64,000 bases of DNA, taken from contig NC_068571.1 of NCBI RefSeq assembly GCF_025698545.1, positions 44,177,733-44,241,732 on the forward strand, written 5' to 3'. The DNA is from Gossypium raimondii. Its lineage: Eukaryota; Streptophyta; Magnoliopsida; Malvales; Malvaceae. Both the position numbers and the translations under genes were made by a program. Positions 1 to 10,303 of this stretch are shown here, piece after piece. The notes beneath the pieces were generated by a model. The model saw nothing but the letters and a program-made list of their open reading frames with translations. It was not told the origin of the DNA and did no database searches. Numbering within the stretch: position 1 is the first letter of the stretch; the number at the start of each line of letters is the position of its first letter.

Positions 1-720
1 GAGTATCAGGCTTGGAGAAAGGCAATTTATGTTGTTTACCTAAATGACAAGCTACACAAACAACACCAGTTTTATTCCTTTGAGAAACAACATTACAAAG
101 AGTCAAGGCTTGCATGAGTACTGTGGTACTAGATGGCCCAATCTATGATGTCAGCCATCCAACAAAATAGATTTTTCAACTATATAACAACTAATTAGTA
201 AGGAAGCAACAAGCTCTTATTATGGAGAATACTGAAGATAGTAAAGGCTATGACGTAGTGAGCCACGAAGTAAAACATCCTGTGTTTTCATGTCTCGAAC
301 CTGACAAAGAGTAGGATAGAACTCAACCAATACCTGATTGTCCTTTGTGAACTTGGACACATACAATAGATTCTTAGTTATGCCAGGAACATACAATAAC
401 GAATGTAGATAAAAGGGGTGAGATCTCATAAATAAAGACAATTGACCAAGACAAGCATCAGGCAAAGCACTACCATTACCAAAAAAACCTTAGCTGGACT
501 GGTGTAAGGAATACTTAAGGTAAGAGATGCAACATTATTGGTGAGATGATGTGTAGCCCCTAAATATAGATACCAAGCATTGCCACCAACAATATCAAGT
601 GTGGCAACAAAAACCTGAGCATTATTGTTAGTAGGAGGGGAAGAAGAAAATGTTGGTGAATGCACTGATAAAGAACTTTATGATGGTGAAGGAACCACAA
701 ACAGATTAAGCTAAGGCTAT
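1..720 (-). mobile_element. Copia retrotransposon fragment (protease to GAG-pre-integrase), runs off the left edge
   Basis: On the minus strand, short broken reading frames match the protease and pre-integrase part of the better preserved Copia element at 44884-49787. Shared stretches include a SKFTKDN word, the RD...LLRGS segment near 230-300, and a CVACHLGK zinc-finger half at about 1-60. The protease motif is damaged: where the other copy reads WYLDSGAS this one reads WYLYLGAT (about 555-580), so the catalytic Asp is lost. Several frame changes and stops occur. The rest of pol would lie to the left of the window. It is a dead relic of the same or a closely related family. Confidence 0.8.
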
Positions 721-774
721 GAGTAAGACCACCTACCAGGATATCCTAAAAACATAGGGTTTGAAAACATAGGG

Positions 775-2480
775 TTGTTGGGAAATCTACCCATATTGTA
801 GTAAACATGTAATTGTTTTCTATGTATTTAAATGATGAATAAATAAATAAATTTAATTTCACATTTCACTATTATATCTTTTGTGTTTCTATATTTCATG
901 TTTTGCATACATAGCGAAATTGTGACAAAAAAATATTAGCTCATTGATTGTCTAAGTTCAAATTGATGATAAGTGGCAATGTAAGAACGTTTACATTGCG
1001 AGAAAGACAACTTACTTTAGTAGATAATCTAAACGAGTTCGTAATCCCATAAAAGAATCAAATTGGGTATTTAATTCAAATACTTAGAAGGATTATTATG
1101 TTGTCTACAATTCCAATTAGGGAGATGGCTAGTCTTGGCAATCGAAACAGTTAACTCTATGGGTAGAGACATAGTTGTACTCATTGGAAAAATGATAGAT
1201 TAGATTGGACACAAGTTGTATTAATTCTGAATCTGTTTGTAAATTAATTCACTTGTGACGGTCATGGTGTGACTTACCTAGATCTTAAGCCACTGACCAT
1301 GCGTATGTAACTCATGTGCTTTAATATAAGTGGAGGCTTATACTCTAAAGATGATCGAATTGATAGCCAATATGTTGGATGCATGACTTGTGTATGACAT
1401 GGATTCACTATCAACAATGAAATTCATAGCTCGATTAAAGAGTTAATGATATCCTCTCATTAGCGTTGTGTGGATTGATAAATATGGAACGTGACCACAA
1501 GTTTTTTATTTTCGAACAAGCAATTTATCACAATATTTAGTTGATAATGATCATATTAATCATTAAGAATACATAATGGTGACAATGATATAAAATAAGA
1601 TTGTATTGAGTGAATGAATTTAACTCAAAGAAATCAAGGATATCATATAAGGGGGTAACACACACATGATGAGGTCATTGGACAAAGCATTGGATGAATT
1701 GTTTTCATAAAGAGTATACAATAATAAGTTTTCATTCATGGTACTTCTTGTGGATTGACTCCATGATTAAATAATTTGTGAATTATCAAAACAATGCTTC
1801 TGGACATTATTGAAATTACTTTAGCCTAATTGTATATGTCTAATTGGTCCCTTCGCTAGCTCAACAAAGGCTCGATCGTATTGCATTTGAATCAGAAGAA
1901 AGCTTTATGACTTTGGAAATAATTTAATTGAGTTGATTTATTCGACGTGGAATTAAATTAGGTAGTCGTGAGAATTTGTTCAACTAGAGAATTTGATTAA
2001 AAAATTTTCTTGAAAATTTAATTTGGAAAATCTTAGTGATTTTTGGGAAAATTAATTTTGATCAAGTAAAATTAAATCAATCAAATTAATTAAAATAAAT
2101 ATGATATTTTTAGAAATTAATTTTCAAGTTAGACAATTGGCCCAATGAGTAATTGAACTTGAAAATTGGATCCGAGATCAAAAATTGAACCTGAGAATCA
2201 AAACTCGAGACTAAAACTCAAAAACTGGTTGAACCAGGCCCTATGTATGAAACTGGGTCGATGATCCAACCGGTGGCTGGACCAAACTGGTCGGGCGTCA
2301 CTGGCAGCAACCGAACCGGTCAGGCCCATTCGGGCAAAACAACGACGATTGGGGATACCAAGAGAGTTGTGCCAGTGATGGCACCGCCGAGCATGACGGT
2401 GATTCAGTGGCCGGCGGGCGTTTGACAACAGTGGTTCTTCGGTGGTAGAGCAATGAAAAAATTAGACTCCTAGTGGGACT
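775..2480. repeat. Probable LTR-like sequence of a Copia element (boundaries uncertain)
   Basis: The Copia fragment ends abruptly and a long non-coding AT-rich segment starts with TGTTGGGAAATC at about 775. It ends in a GC-richer stretch (2220-2430) with CCGGT/CCAACCGG-type words. The length and style suggest a SIRE/Maximus-like LTR, but no second LTR, CA end or target duplication was found. Short open frames at 2198-2428 have no recognisable protein content. Confidence 0.35.
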
Positions 2481-3037
2481 TTATCGAGTAACTTAATTTC
2501 ATATTAACTTTTTCAAAGATAATATTATTTTAATGAATTTAATATTAAATTTAACTTAATATTTATCTAGACATTAATATGATATATTTAATTTAATTTA
2601 ATATTTATCTAGATAATATTTTACTATTAAATTTAATATTACCTAAGATACATTGAATTATAAATGGTGATTAAAAATGATATTTGATGTCAAAAAGTTT
2701 TTTTTTTTTTCAAACGCAAAAGCTAAGCGTTAAATTTATTCTAAGACACTGTATTGATTTACGAAGTGGAGTTTTCATAATGGATCTTATTAAAAGAACC
2801 TTTTTTCGGGAATAAGCATCCCTTATCATCTTCAAGTTTGGGAACAAGTTGGGTTTTTTACCCAAATATATTAAAAAATTTTAAATATCTAAATAGGTTG
2901 TCAGCTAAATTAATTACCGAAATGGCATGTTTTTTTTAATCACGCCTATCTGACAGGCGCGAATCAATTTTTATATTATTTTTTTGTTTAAATATATTCA
3001 TTACATAAATATGAAGTTATTTATATTACAAAACCCC

Positions 3038-3247
3038 CTAAAATTGATGGTTTGATGGTGTGGTTCTAGGGGTATATTTTTGTGGAGCTCGACGTTCACG
3101 TTGCGGACGATTACGGTGATCAACATTCTCGTCATCCGTATGTAGGGGTGTGCGAAACATAGATGAAAAATTATATGTATCCATCGCTGTACTCCACTCC
3201 TCCCGGCTCAAGTTCATCGATGGCATTTGAGACGTATGATTTTTCAT
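3038..3247 (-). pseudogene. C-terminal fragment resembling a plant mobile domain (MAIN-like) protein, left arm copy
   Basis: A 69-residue open frame on the minus strand ends in a basic tail, NRPQRERRAPQKYTPRTTP, followed by SNHQF. From memory of the family, such tails occur at the C-terminus of MAIN-like / 'serine/threonine phosphatase 7 long form' proteins that are abundant and transposon-associated in cotton and its relatives. The fragment holds no mobile-domain core and no catalytic residues. It sits in the left arm of the 2851-3705 element and reads toward the left end. I treat it as a captured, non-functional exon piece. The family assignment is moderately sure. Confidence 0.55.
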
Positions 3248-3336
3248 CTATGTTTCGCACAGCCCTACATATGGATGGCGAGAACGTTGATCACCGTAAT
3301 CGCCCGCAACATGAACGTCGAGCTCCACAAAAATAT
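3235..3336 (+). pseudogene. Second, inverted copy of the same MAIN-like fragment, right arm
   Basis: On the plus strand about 34 residues (YDFSSMFRT..., then ENVDHRNRPQ, ERRAPQKY) match the left-arm copy on the opposite strand with a few substitutions. Here the frame then runs into TTTTTGTAATAT sequence and loses the terminal tail. The two copies face each other across a short centre at about 3165-3235, so the fragment was duplicated as an inverted repeat within the element. Confidence 0.6.
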
Positions 3337-3807
3337 TTTTGTAATATAAATAACTTCATATTTATGTAATGAATATAGTTGATTGACTATCAACATACTA
3401 TATAAGATAGGGGAAAAATGAAGCAGCAGTGGGGTCCACCATTTGCGCCTCTAAGTTAGGCACAACTAGTCGCGCCTGTCAGATAGGCTCAACTAGTCCC
3501 TGCATTTCGTATACTCGAGTTATATACTAATTCGGGAAAAAAATTAATAATATTTTATTTAAACTAAAAAAATTAATATAAAAAAATTGATTCGCGCCTG
3601 TCAGATAGGCGTGATTAAAAAAAACATACAATTTCGGTAATTAATCTAGCTGACAACCTATATAGGTATTTAAAATTTTTTTTAATATATTTGGGTAAAA
3701 AACCCGAACAAGTTGCACACATCTAATGCATGAAGGCTTGGCATTTGCTAGTCTCCCGTGTAATACCAATGCCCTTTCTTTGACAATGCACTGACCTAGG
3801 AACTGCT

Positions 3808-4240
3808 AGACCTGTCCATGGGTGGTGCCCTACTGACCGCCCGCCAAATATGGGAGGGTTCGAGTAAAATATAGGCCGAAATATGGGCTTGGGTAAAAAA
3901 TGAGGCCTGTTTAAAAATGGGCGGGCTCGGCTCAACTTTTTGGCCGAGCCCGCCTGCCTACCTAATGTAATAAATATATTCTTTATTTTTATTTTTATTT
4001 TTATTTTTTAATTTTAAAATACTTTAAAAATATTTTTATTTTATTTTTTATTTTTTATTTTTAAAATATTTTTTGTGTTTATTAAAAATCGGGCGGGGCT
4101 GGGCCGGGCTCGGGCTTATTATTTTTTTCCCGGGCCGGGCCTGGGCAAAATTTTAGGCCCATATTTCAGGCCGGACCGGACCCGGGCCTAAGAGTCGGGC
4201 TGAAATTTTTCTGGGCCCGGCCCGGCCCATGGACAGGTCT
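3808..4240. mobile_element. GC-rich MITE with AGACCTGTCCATGGG terminal inverted repeats
   Basis: AGACCTGTCCATGGG at 3808 is repeated in inverse as CCCATGGACAGGTCT ending at 4240. The sequence AGGAACTGCT flanks both sides (3798-3807 and 4241-4250). Because the termini overlap the duplication, the true duplication may be 8 to 10 bp, which fits a hAT- or Mutator-type MITE. The interior is an AT-rich core between arms rich in GGGCCGGGC-type words (about 4090-4230). No coding capacity. Confidence 0.75.
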
Positions 4241-4250
4241 AGGAACTGCT

Positions 4251-5330
4251 CTACTTGTTTGCAATGTGAGTTTTGTTTTATTAATTCCGTGAACAATTTC
4301 GTACTAACACAGACCAAAATCTTTGCAATACTATTTGCTAGTATGCAACACAGAATCTAATTGTGGCATTTAAATTTCAAGTTGCTTTCATATTTTTCTC
4401 TTTCGATTTGACACTTGAAAGTAAAATTATCTATGTTTATATATGAGTAATGTATCCTTCATACTCATTTTACAAATCACAAAAATAAAAATCCCAACAT
4501 TAGTTCTCCCTAAAATATGATTTACTTTTAAATTTCAATTGTTTTGGTATTTAATTCAATATATTAAAAATAATTTGTGATGTTAATTTTGTTGTTCTAA
4601 ATATAAAAGGTGATGGAATGAATCAAAATTAATGTTTTCATAACTTCAATTTAAAAATTGATTACAGGTAAAATTAAATATAAGACATTGTAATTTTTAA
4701 AATTTTGATTACTAAATCTGCAATTTAACCTTTATTTTATGATGGAAGCTTATGAAAAAGTCATTGTTTGACTTCAAAAAAACCGACAATTTTGATTTTC
4801 TTTTTCCCTAAACCAATCATTACAAATAACTTCTTTACATTTTGACTTAAATCAAGATTCTTTTATCATCCAATATGGAAAAAAAATGGTTTGAATTTAT
4901 AAATATGACTTCCCAAAAATATATTAAAAACCAATCAAAAGTAAAGCAAGCAACCCAACCAATACCGTGTTGAGCTCAGCATTTTCCAGTTAATATTTCC
5001 GTGTCTGCTACTCCACACAAATAATAAATTTATTTAAGTGGCCCAAATCCAACGGCTCCACTTTTTTGTTAGTTTTTTTTTAAAAAAATAATATTAATTT
5101 TTAAAGTTTCCACAACTAAAAAGGCTTCACATGAAATCTAAGTACAAAAAAAAAGCTTCACATGCTTCCCATGGAATCAAACAATCCTATTGAAAAAAAT
5201 TATTTTTAGGTTCAACTATATTAATAATCACCTGAATATTAGTAAATTTATTTTTAATTAATTGATAATAAAAATTATAAAATAATTACTTATTTATTTA
5301 ATTTTATCTTTTTATCCTCAACCGGTTAAT
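4251..5330. other. AT-rich intergenic spacer
   Basis: No open frame with protein-like composition, no tRNA and no bounded repeat was recognised here. It contains homopolymer A/T runs only. Confidence 0.6.
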
Positions 5331-5668
5331 TGTGATAGTTTTTAAAATTGACATAACAACAATTTTAACCTTCAATATTTATACATTATGTTAATTCAGT
5401 GTTGGTCCTATAAAAATTAACTCTCAATATTTACACATTGTGTTTTTTTTAGTTTTACTTTTGTGTTTATTTTCAATTAAATTTAGCTAATAAATTTGTT
5501 TTCTTAGCTTTTAGGTGAAATGATAAAAAGAAGAAGCAAAACTACAAAAAATTACACAATGTATAAATATTGAGGGTTAATTTTTTAAAATCAAGACTAA
5601 ATTGGTATTATTTATAAATATTAAAAGTTAAAATTACTATTATATCAATTTTAAAATTGTCAAAAAAT
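5331..5668. repeat. Foldback (inverted-repeat) element, MITE-like
   Basis: The two halves are imperfect inverted copies. TTTTAAAATTGACATAA (about 5340) pairs with TATCAATTTTAAAATTGTC (about 5643-5660). CAATATTTACACATTGTG (about 5427-5445) pairs with CACAATGTATAAATATTG (about 5555-5572). No clear target duplication was found. It lies downstream of the calmodulin-like gene's 3' end. Confidence 0.6.
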
Positions 5669-5947
5669 ATACTAAAAGTTAGATGAGTAGTTTACCTTTT
5701 CTTTAAGCATAGTTTTATAATTTTAATAAAATAAATATAAATATAAACCCTAAATTAATTTCGCACATTAACAAACAAAAATAAAACCTAATTGCCATTG
5801 CCATTAAATAGAAGTTGTAAGTGAGCAATCATAATATATATATACACATACACACATTTAACAGTTCCAAATACTAATTTCATTAGGGTTCCTAAACTAA
5901 TTAACTTTCATAAGGTAAATTGAAAAAAAAAAAAAAAACTTAACCTT

Positions 5948-6412
5948 TTAATTTGAAGCATTGGTCATCATCTTCTTGAACTCATCGAAATTAACGTTTC
6001 CATCACCGTCTTTATCAACTTGACTAATCATTCTCCGGCAATCACTCAACGAACACTTCTCACCTAATCTTTTCAACACGGCGTGCAATTCATTAGCCGA
6101 AATCAATCCGTTTTTATCCAGATCGTACATATCGAACGCGTCTTTGAGCTCTTTGTTACCACACTGTGCTTCACCATCGTCGTCATTGATGTTCGTTTGT
6201 TGAAAAGCAACGAATTCATCTAGATCTACGTAGCCATTCCCGTCTTTATCCATCTCCGACATTATCCGATCCACTTCGCCGGAAGACGGCGCCGAACCTA
6301 AAGCAGTTAACACCGATTTCAATTCGTCACGAGAGATTTTACCGTCGCCGTTTTTGTCGAATTTGTTGAATACTTTCTTCATCTCTTCAACTGAACCTAA
6401 AAAACTCGCCAT
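5948..6412 (-). CDS. Calmodulin-like Ca2+ sensor, CML23/CML24 (TCH2) type
   Basis: This intronless 154-residue protein has four EF-hands. The 12-residue loops start at Asp19 (DKNGDGKISRDE), Asp55 (DKDGNGYVDLDE), Asp97 (DLDKNGLISANE) and Asp133 (DKDGDGNVNFDE). All carry Asp at position 1 and Glu at position 12, so all four should bind Ca2+. There is no signal peptide and no long N- or C-terminal extension. The LGEKCS..DC..MIS..D block before EF4 and the FDEFKKMM end are typical of the CML23/24 group, which relay Ca2+ signals for touch, stress and flowering by Ca2+-dependent partner binding in the cytosol or nucleus. The start is the first Met of the open frame. The upstream region is AT-rich leader. 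No lesion seen. Confidence 0.92.
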   Translation of the reverse strand: MASFLGSVEEMKKVFNKFDKNGDGKISRDELKSVLTALGSAPSSGEVDRIMSEMDKDGNGYVDLDEFVAFQQTNINDDDGEAQCGNKELKDAFDMYDLDKNGLISANELHAVLKRLGEKCSLSDCRRMISQVDKDGDGNVNFDEFKKMMTNASN

Positions 6413-6700
6413 GGATGAGATTATTATTTTTTCTTTTTGTTATTATTATTTTCGCTGGTTTTGGAGGCGTATTTAAAAGGTCTACTGACGCGGTTTATTT
6501 GCCCGCGTGAAAGGAAAGGTAGGATGTGGACAGGTGTAGATTGATTTTGTGGAAAGGAACCAAAAGGGAAAAGACACGTGTTGATTTTAAGAGTAGGGGC
6601 GTAATTGCTTAGAGTGGAAAATTGTGGCTTGAAAGAAAAAGATTTTGGGCAGACAGTATTTTATTGTTTTAGCAATTCTGACCACACCTTTTTAACGCGT
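6413..6700 (-). promoter_or_regulatory. Promoter region of the CML gene: TATA-like box, G-box and three CGCG-core motifs
   Basis: Reading on the minus strand, a TTTAAATA box lies near 6470-6478, about 60 bases above the ATG. Upstream are ACGCGG (6488-6493), CCGCGT (6503-6508), CACGTG (6575-6580) and ACGCGT (6695-6700). CGCG cores of this form are the known binding sites of CAMTA calmodulin-binding activators, and CACGTG is the G-box/ABRE core. The motifs are visible in the sequence; their use is inferred. Confidence 0.55.
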
Positions 6701-7405
6701 GTTCGTAGATCTCAATGTTTTTTGCAACTAGACTTGTCGGATGTTATGGTTAATTTCAAACTATAATCTTGTGTCACTTGGAACATTAATCTAATTTTCT
6801 ACCGCCCCACTCTTAATTTAACAACCTCTAACATACTTTGTATCATGTAACATATAAATATTCGAAAAACACAAAAAAATTACATGAAACTAGTCAAAAG
6901 TCAACAAGTACTCCTTAATAGCTTTAATAGCCTCCATTTTATCAATTTGTATCATGATTCTGTCATTCCAATATTACACCATCCTCTCAAATAAGGAATC
7001 CAAATTTGAATATATTATAAAAAAAACAGTTACAAGTTTCCAAAATTAAATTTTATGGGATGTAAAATGGGAAATGTAATATGAGATAAGCAAATATGAA
7101 ACTGTCGTCACATATAAACGTGTTTGGATGCAATAGTGATGTTAGATAGAAAGCGTGTAGGGCAGGAAAGCAAGCAAAAACCCACTGAAAATGACATGTC
7201 TTTTTTCTTTTTTAACTTTTTTCTGTCTAATTGTTGAAGTTCTATGTCTTGTTTGGGCTGTCACTGATATTAACTACCAACGAACATTAGTTGTATTTAT
7301 GGGTCAAAAAGATCAAATAGCACATGGTTCAGTTGTACCGAGTTAAGGGTGGAGCCAACTATTTTCATGCTGTCATTTGACAAAATCTAGTTATATTTAA
7401 TTTTT
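6701..7405. other. Intergenic spacer, nothing recognised
   Basis: AT-rich sequence without a protein-like frame or bounded repeat. Confidence 0.6.
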
Positions 7406-7916
7406 GAGTAAATTATATTTAATATTAAGTTTATATCTTGGTCATTCAATTTTAAAAAGTTACAAAATGATCACTGAATTATTTAAAAGTTCGCATTTAA
7501 GTCATTGGACTGTTAAAATCGTTTTGTACAACTTTTTCTGTTTGCACTGTCTACACTAGTTGAAAGCTTTCATTTCCTTTCATTTCTTCAATTTAGGTTT
7601 TTCTTTTTTATGAGACAACTTTGAATGTCGCTAATCCGTGAATCAAAATCCAAACAACTTTATTCTCCGATCTTCGACACTAACTACTAGATTGACTTAG
7701 ATCTAAAGTATGTTCTTCTACCCGCCGATGGGTAATGCTCCACCATACTGATTGTCAAATTTTAACTTGAAGCTCACTATCTGAACTTAAAAAAAAAACT
7801 CATTGACTTAAATAAAAACTTTCGAATAGTTTAGCAATCATTTTATAACTTTTTGAAGTTGGGTGATCAAAATATAAACTTATTACTAGTTTAGTAACAC
7901 TAATTATAGTTTACTC
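7406..7916. repeat. Dispersed MITE-like repeat, family R2 (GAGTAAA ends), copy 1
   Basis: Begins GAGTAAATTATA and ends TATAGTTTACTC, so its ends are inverted. The subterminal parts are also inverted: a TTGGTCATTCAATTTTAAA stretch on the left against TTGAAGTTGGGTGATCAAAA on the right. Related copies lie at 21614-22010, 59182-59608 and, shortened, 60303-60466, with a fragment at about 17375-17431. Confidence 0.65.
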
Positions 7917-8154
7917 TTAACTTTTTAAAGATTATATTTTTATACAGACATGAATATTTTCAAAAACTATTTTTGGACTGGTGGTTCACCTTCATAGCTA
8001 GATCAGGGAACTAGGTTGCACATGCAATGGCTCAAGAGGGCATGTCGAGAAAAGAAGATTGTTTTTGGGTGGAGGACCATTGTTGGCCACCTTTGCCGCT
8101 AATGAAGGCCGAAGATTGCTCAATCCGCCTTAGTCCAGGTTTCAAGTTGGGGAA

Positions 8155-8446
8155 TGTTGTGCGGAAGTGTGTAAAAGAGTAAAATTATTGTACTAAAAAA
8201 TCACACTAAGTTCAATTCCCAGGAAAGAGAGGTGGATCACAAGGATCGCTTAAGTACCAAGTCTTTCCTAGCCAGAATATTCCTCAATCGTAATTTAATA
8301 GCTCAATAAATCACTACAATCACATTCACAATTCATGCAGAATAATACAATAAAGAACACAATAATTTAACGAGGTTCAGCAAATTTTTCCTACGTCCTC
8401 GGGCACTACCAAATATATTTCACTCCTAAATACAAGTGAAAATTTA

Positions 8447-8486
<40 letters not shown>

Positions 8487-8739
8487 AATGCCTTAAGTAG
8501 AGAATGGCAAATATGAGATACAGAATGAGAGATGGTTATGCCTATTTATAGTTGAGGTTCAGGGATCAACTTGCAAAGTCACTTTACAATTAGGGACCAA
8601 ATATTGTAAATATATCAGATTTCTTATGTCAATATCTCGATACCCATATCTTTGACTTTCCAATATTTGATACCCATATATTTGACTTTATTTGATACCC
8701 ATATCTTTGACTTTCCATAAATATGGATGATTTCTAATA
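8155..8739 (-). repeat. 3' LTR of the 8155-13393 Copia
   Basis: 585 bp. It differs from the partner LTR by scattered substitutions and small indels, and mainly by a longer GA microsatellite (about 8452-8484, against about 13121-13138 in the partner). Confidence 0.92.
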
Positions 8740-8752
8740 ATCTCCACCTTGA
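8740..8752 (-). other. Polypurine tract of the 8155-13393 Copia
   Basis: On the minus strand the sequence just before the 3' LTR reads CAAGGTGGAGAT, a purine-rich plus-strand primer site in the expected place. Confidence 0.75.
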
Positions 8753-8832
8753 AGATTTGATTCGAATAATCTTATCTTCACACAATTCTCTTTGCCTTTG
8801 TCAACAACACTTGATAGTGCCTTCTTCAACTG

Positions 8833-10303
8833 TTAAACATGCAGAATATTGATCAAGTTCAAACAATGTTCGAACTTGATTATTGTTACCACCTTGGTCA
8901 TCATATCTTCGGGATTATCTGCAGTCTTAATCTTCTGAAGGTGAATTTTCCCCTCATTAATAATTTCCTGCACAAAATGGAAACGCACGTCGATATGCTT
9001 TGTACGTGCATGATAGACTTGATTCTTTGTTAAATGAATAGCACTTTGACTATCACAATACACATTAATAAGCTCTTGAACCAATCCCAAGGTTTTAACC
9101 ATACCTTGTAACCAAATAGCTTCCTTTACAGCCTCTGCTACAGCCATGTATTCAGCTTCTGTGGTTGACAACGCAACTGTAGACTGCAGTGTAGACTTCT
9201 AACTTATTGGTCCTCCAGCAAGTGTAAACACATAACCAGTGGTTGATCTTCGTTTGTCCAAATCACCAGCATAATCAGAATCAAAGTACCCAATAACACC
9301 TTTACCAAGTGTAGTATCCTGCTTGAACAATAATCCAATATCCATGGTATTCTGAATATACCGTAAAATCCATTTCACAGCTTGCCAATGTCCTTTTCCA
9401 GGATTATGCATATACCTGCTCATTATACTAACTGCCTATGAAATGTCGGGTCTTGTACACACCATTGCATACATCAAGCTACCTACTGCATTAGAATACG
9501 GAACTTGTAACATGTATTCTTGTTCCGTATTCGTCGAAGGAGATAATTGTGCAGAAAGCTTGAAATGAGAAGCCAACGGGGTACTTACAGCTTTTGTCTG
9601 CTCGTTCATGCCAAACTTCTGTAGTACCTTCTTCAAATATTGCTTCTGAGACAAACTAACTCTGCCATGAGCTCTATCCCTACATATTTCCATGCCAAGA
9701 ATCTTCTTAGCTTCACCTAGATCTTTCATCTCAAACTCAAGGTTGAGTTGAGTTTTCAATCTCTCAATTTCGACTTTACTCTTAGATACTATCAACATAT
9801 AAGAGCAAGTATACGAAAAATCCTTCTTGTAGCTTCTGAAAATACACGCAATGATCAAATTTACTTCTTGTGTACTTTTGCCCTTTCATGAACTGATCAA
9901 ATCGCTTGTACCACTGCCTCGGAGATTGTTTCAATCCATAAAGTGACTTTATCAGTTTGCAAACCCAATTTTCTTTATCAGCAACCTTGAATCCATCTGG
10001 CTAAGTCATATAGATTTCCTCTTCCGAATCACCGTGTAAAAATGCGGTCTTCACATCGAGCTAAACTAGTTCAAGATCATATTGCTCAACCAAGGCTAGC
10101 AAAATCCGAATAGGCGAATGCTTCACAACTGGAGAAAATACTTCATTGTAGTCTATTCCTTCTTTCTGAGCGTAACCCTTTGCTACCAATCTAGCCTTGT
10201 ATCGAACTTCATTTTTACCAGGAAATCCTTCCTTCTTTGCATATACCGGACTCATTTGCATCCAATTGCCTTCTTTCCTTTGGGTAGTGTCACTAACTCT
10301 CAA
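8833..10303 (-). pseudogene. Broken Copia reverse transcriptase / RNase H
   Basis: Frames at 10061-10303, 9436-9858, 9199-9423 and 8833-9171 carry, in order, the start of the RT domain ([22 protein letters not shown]), the middle RT domain, the connection (YAMVCTRPDIS) and the RNase H end (TEAEYMAVAEAVKEAIWL). They are separated by stops or frameshifts. Around 9790-9830 the RT active-site region is damaged. One frame enters it reading LLLYVDS and another leaves it reading YMLIVSKS, which fits a short deletion that removed one catalytic Asp and shifted the frame. The polymerase is therefore inactive. Confidence 0.88.

Larger units (their letters stand above)
2842..3714. mobile_element. MULE-like inverted-repeat element with captured gene fragment (element 2851-3705)
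   Basis: The element starts with GGGTTTTTTACCC (2851-2863) and ends with its inverse GGGTAAAAAACCC (3693-3705). It is flanked by a perfect 9-bp duplication, GAACAAGTT, at 2842-2850 and 3706-3714. Nine bases is the usual Mutator-superfamily target duplication. The arms are long inverted copies: both contain the GCCTGTCAGATAGGC-type motif (about 2945-2960 and 3594-3611) and the coding fragment described separately. The right arm has an extra segment (about 3376-3540). There is no transposase, so it is non-autonomous, and a transcript through it could fold into a long hairpin. Confidence 0.8.
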
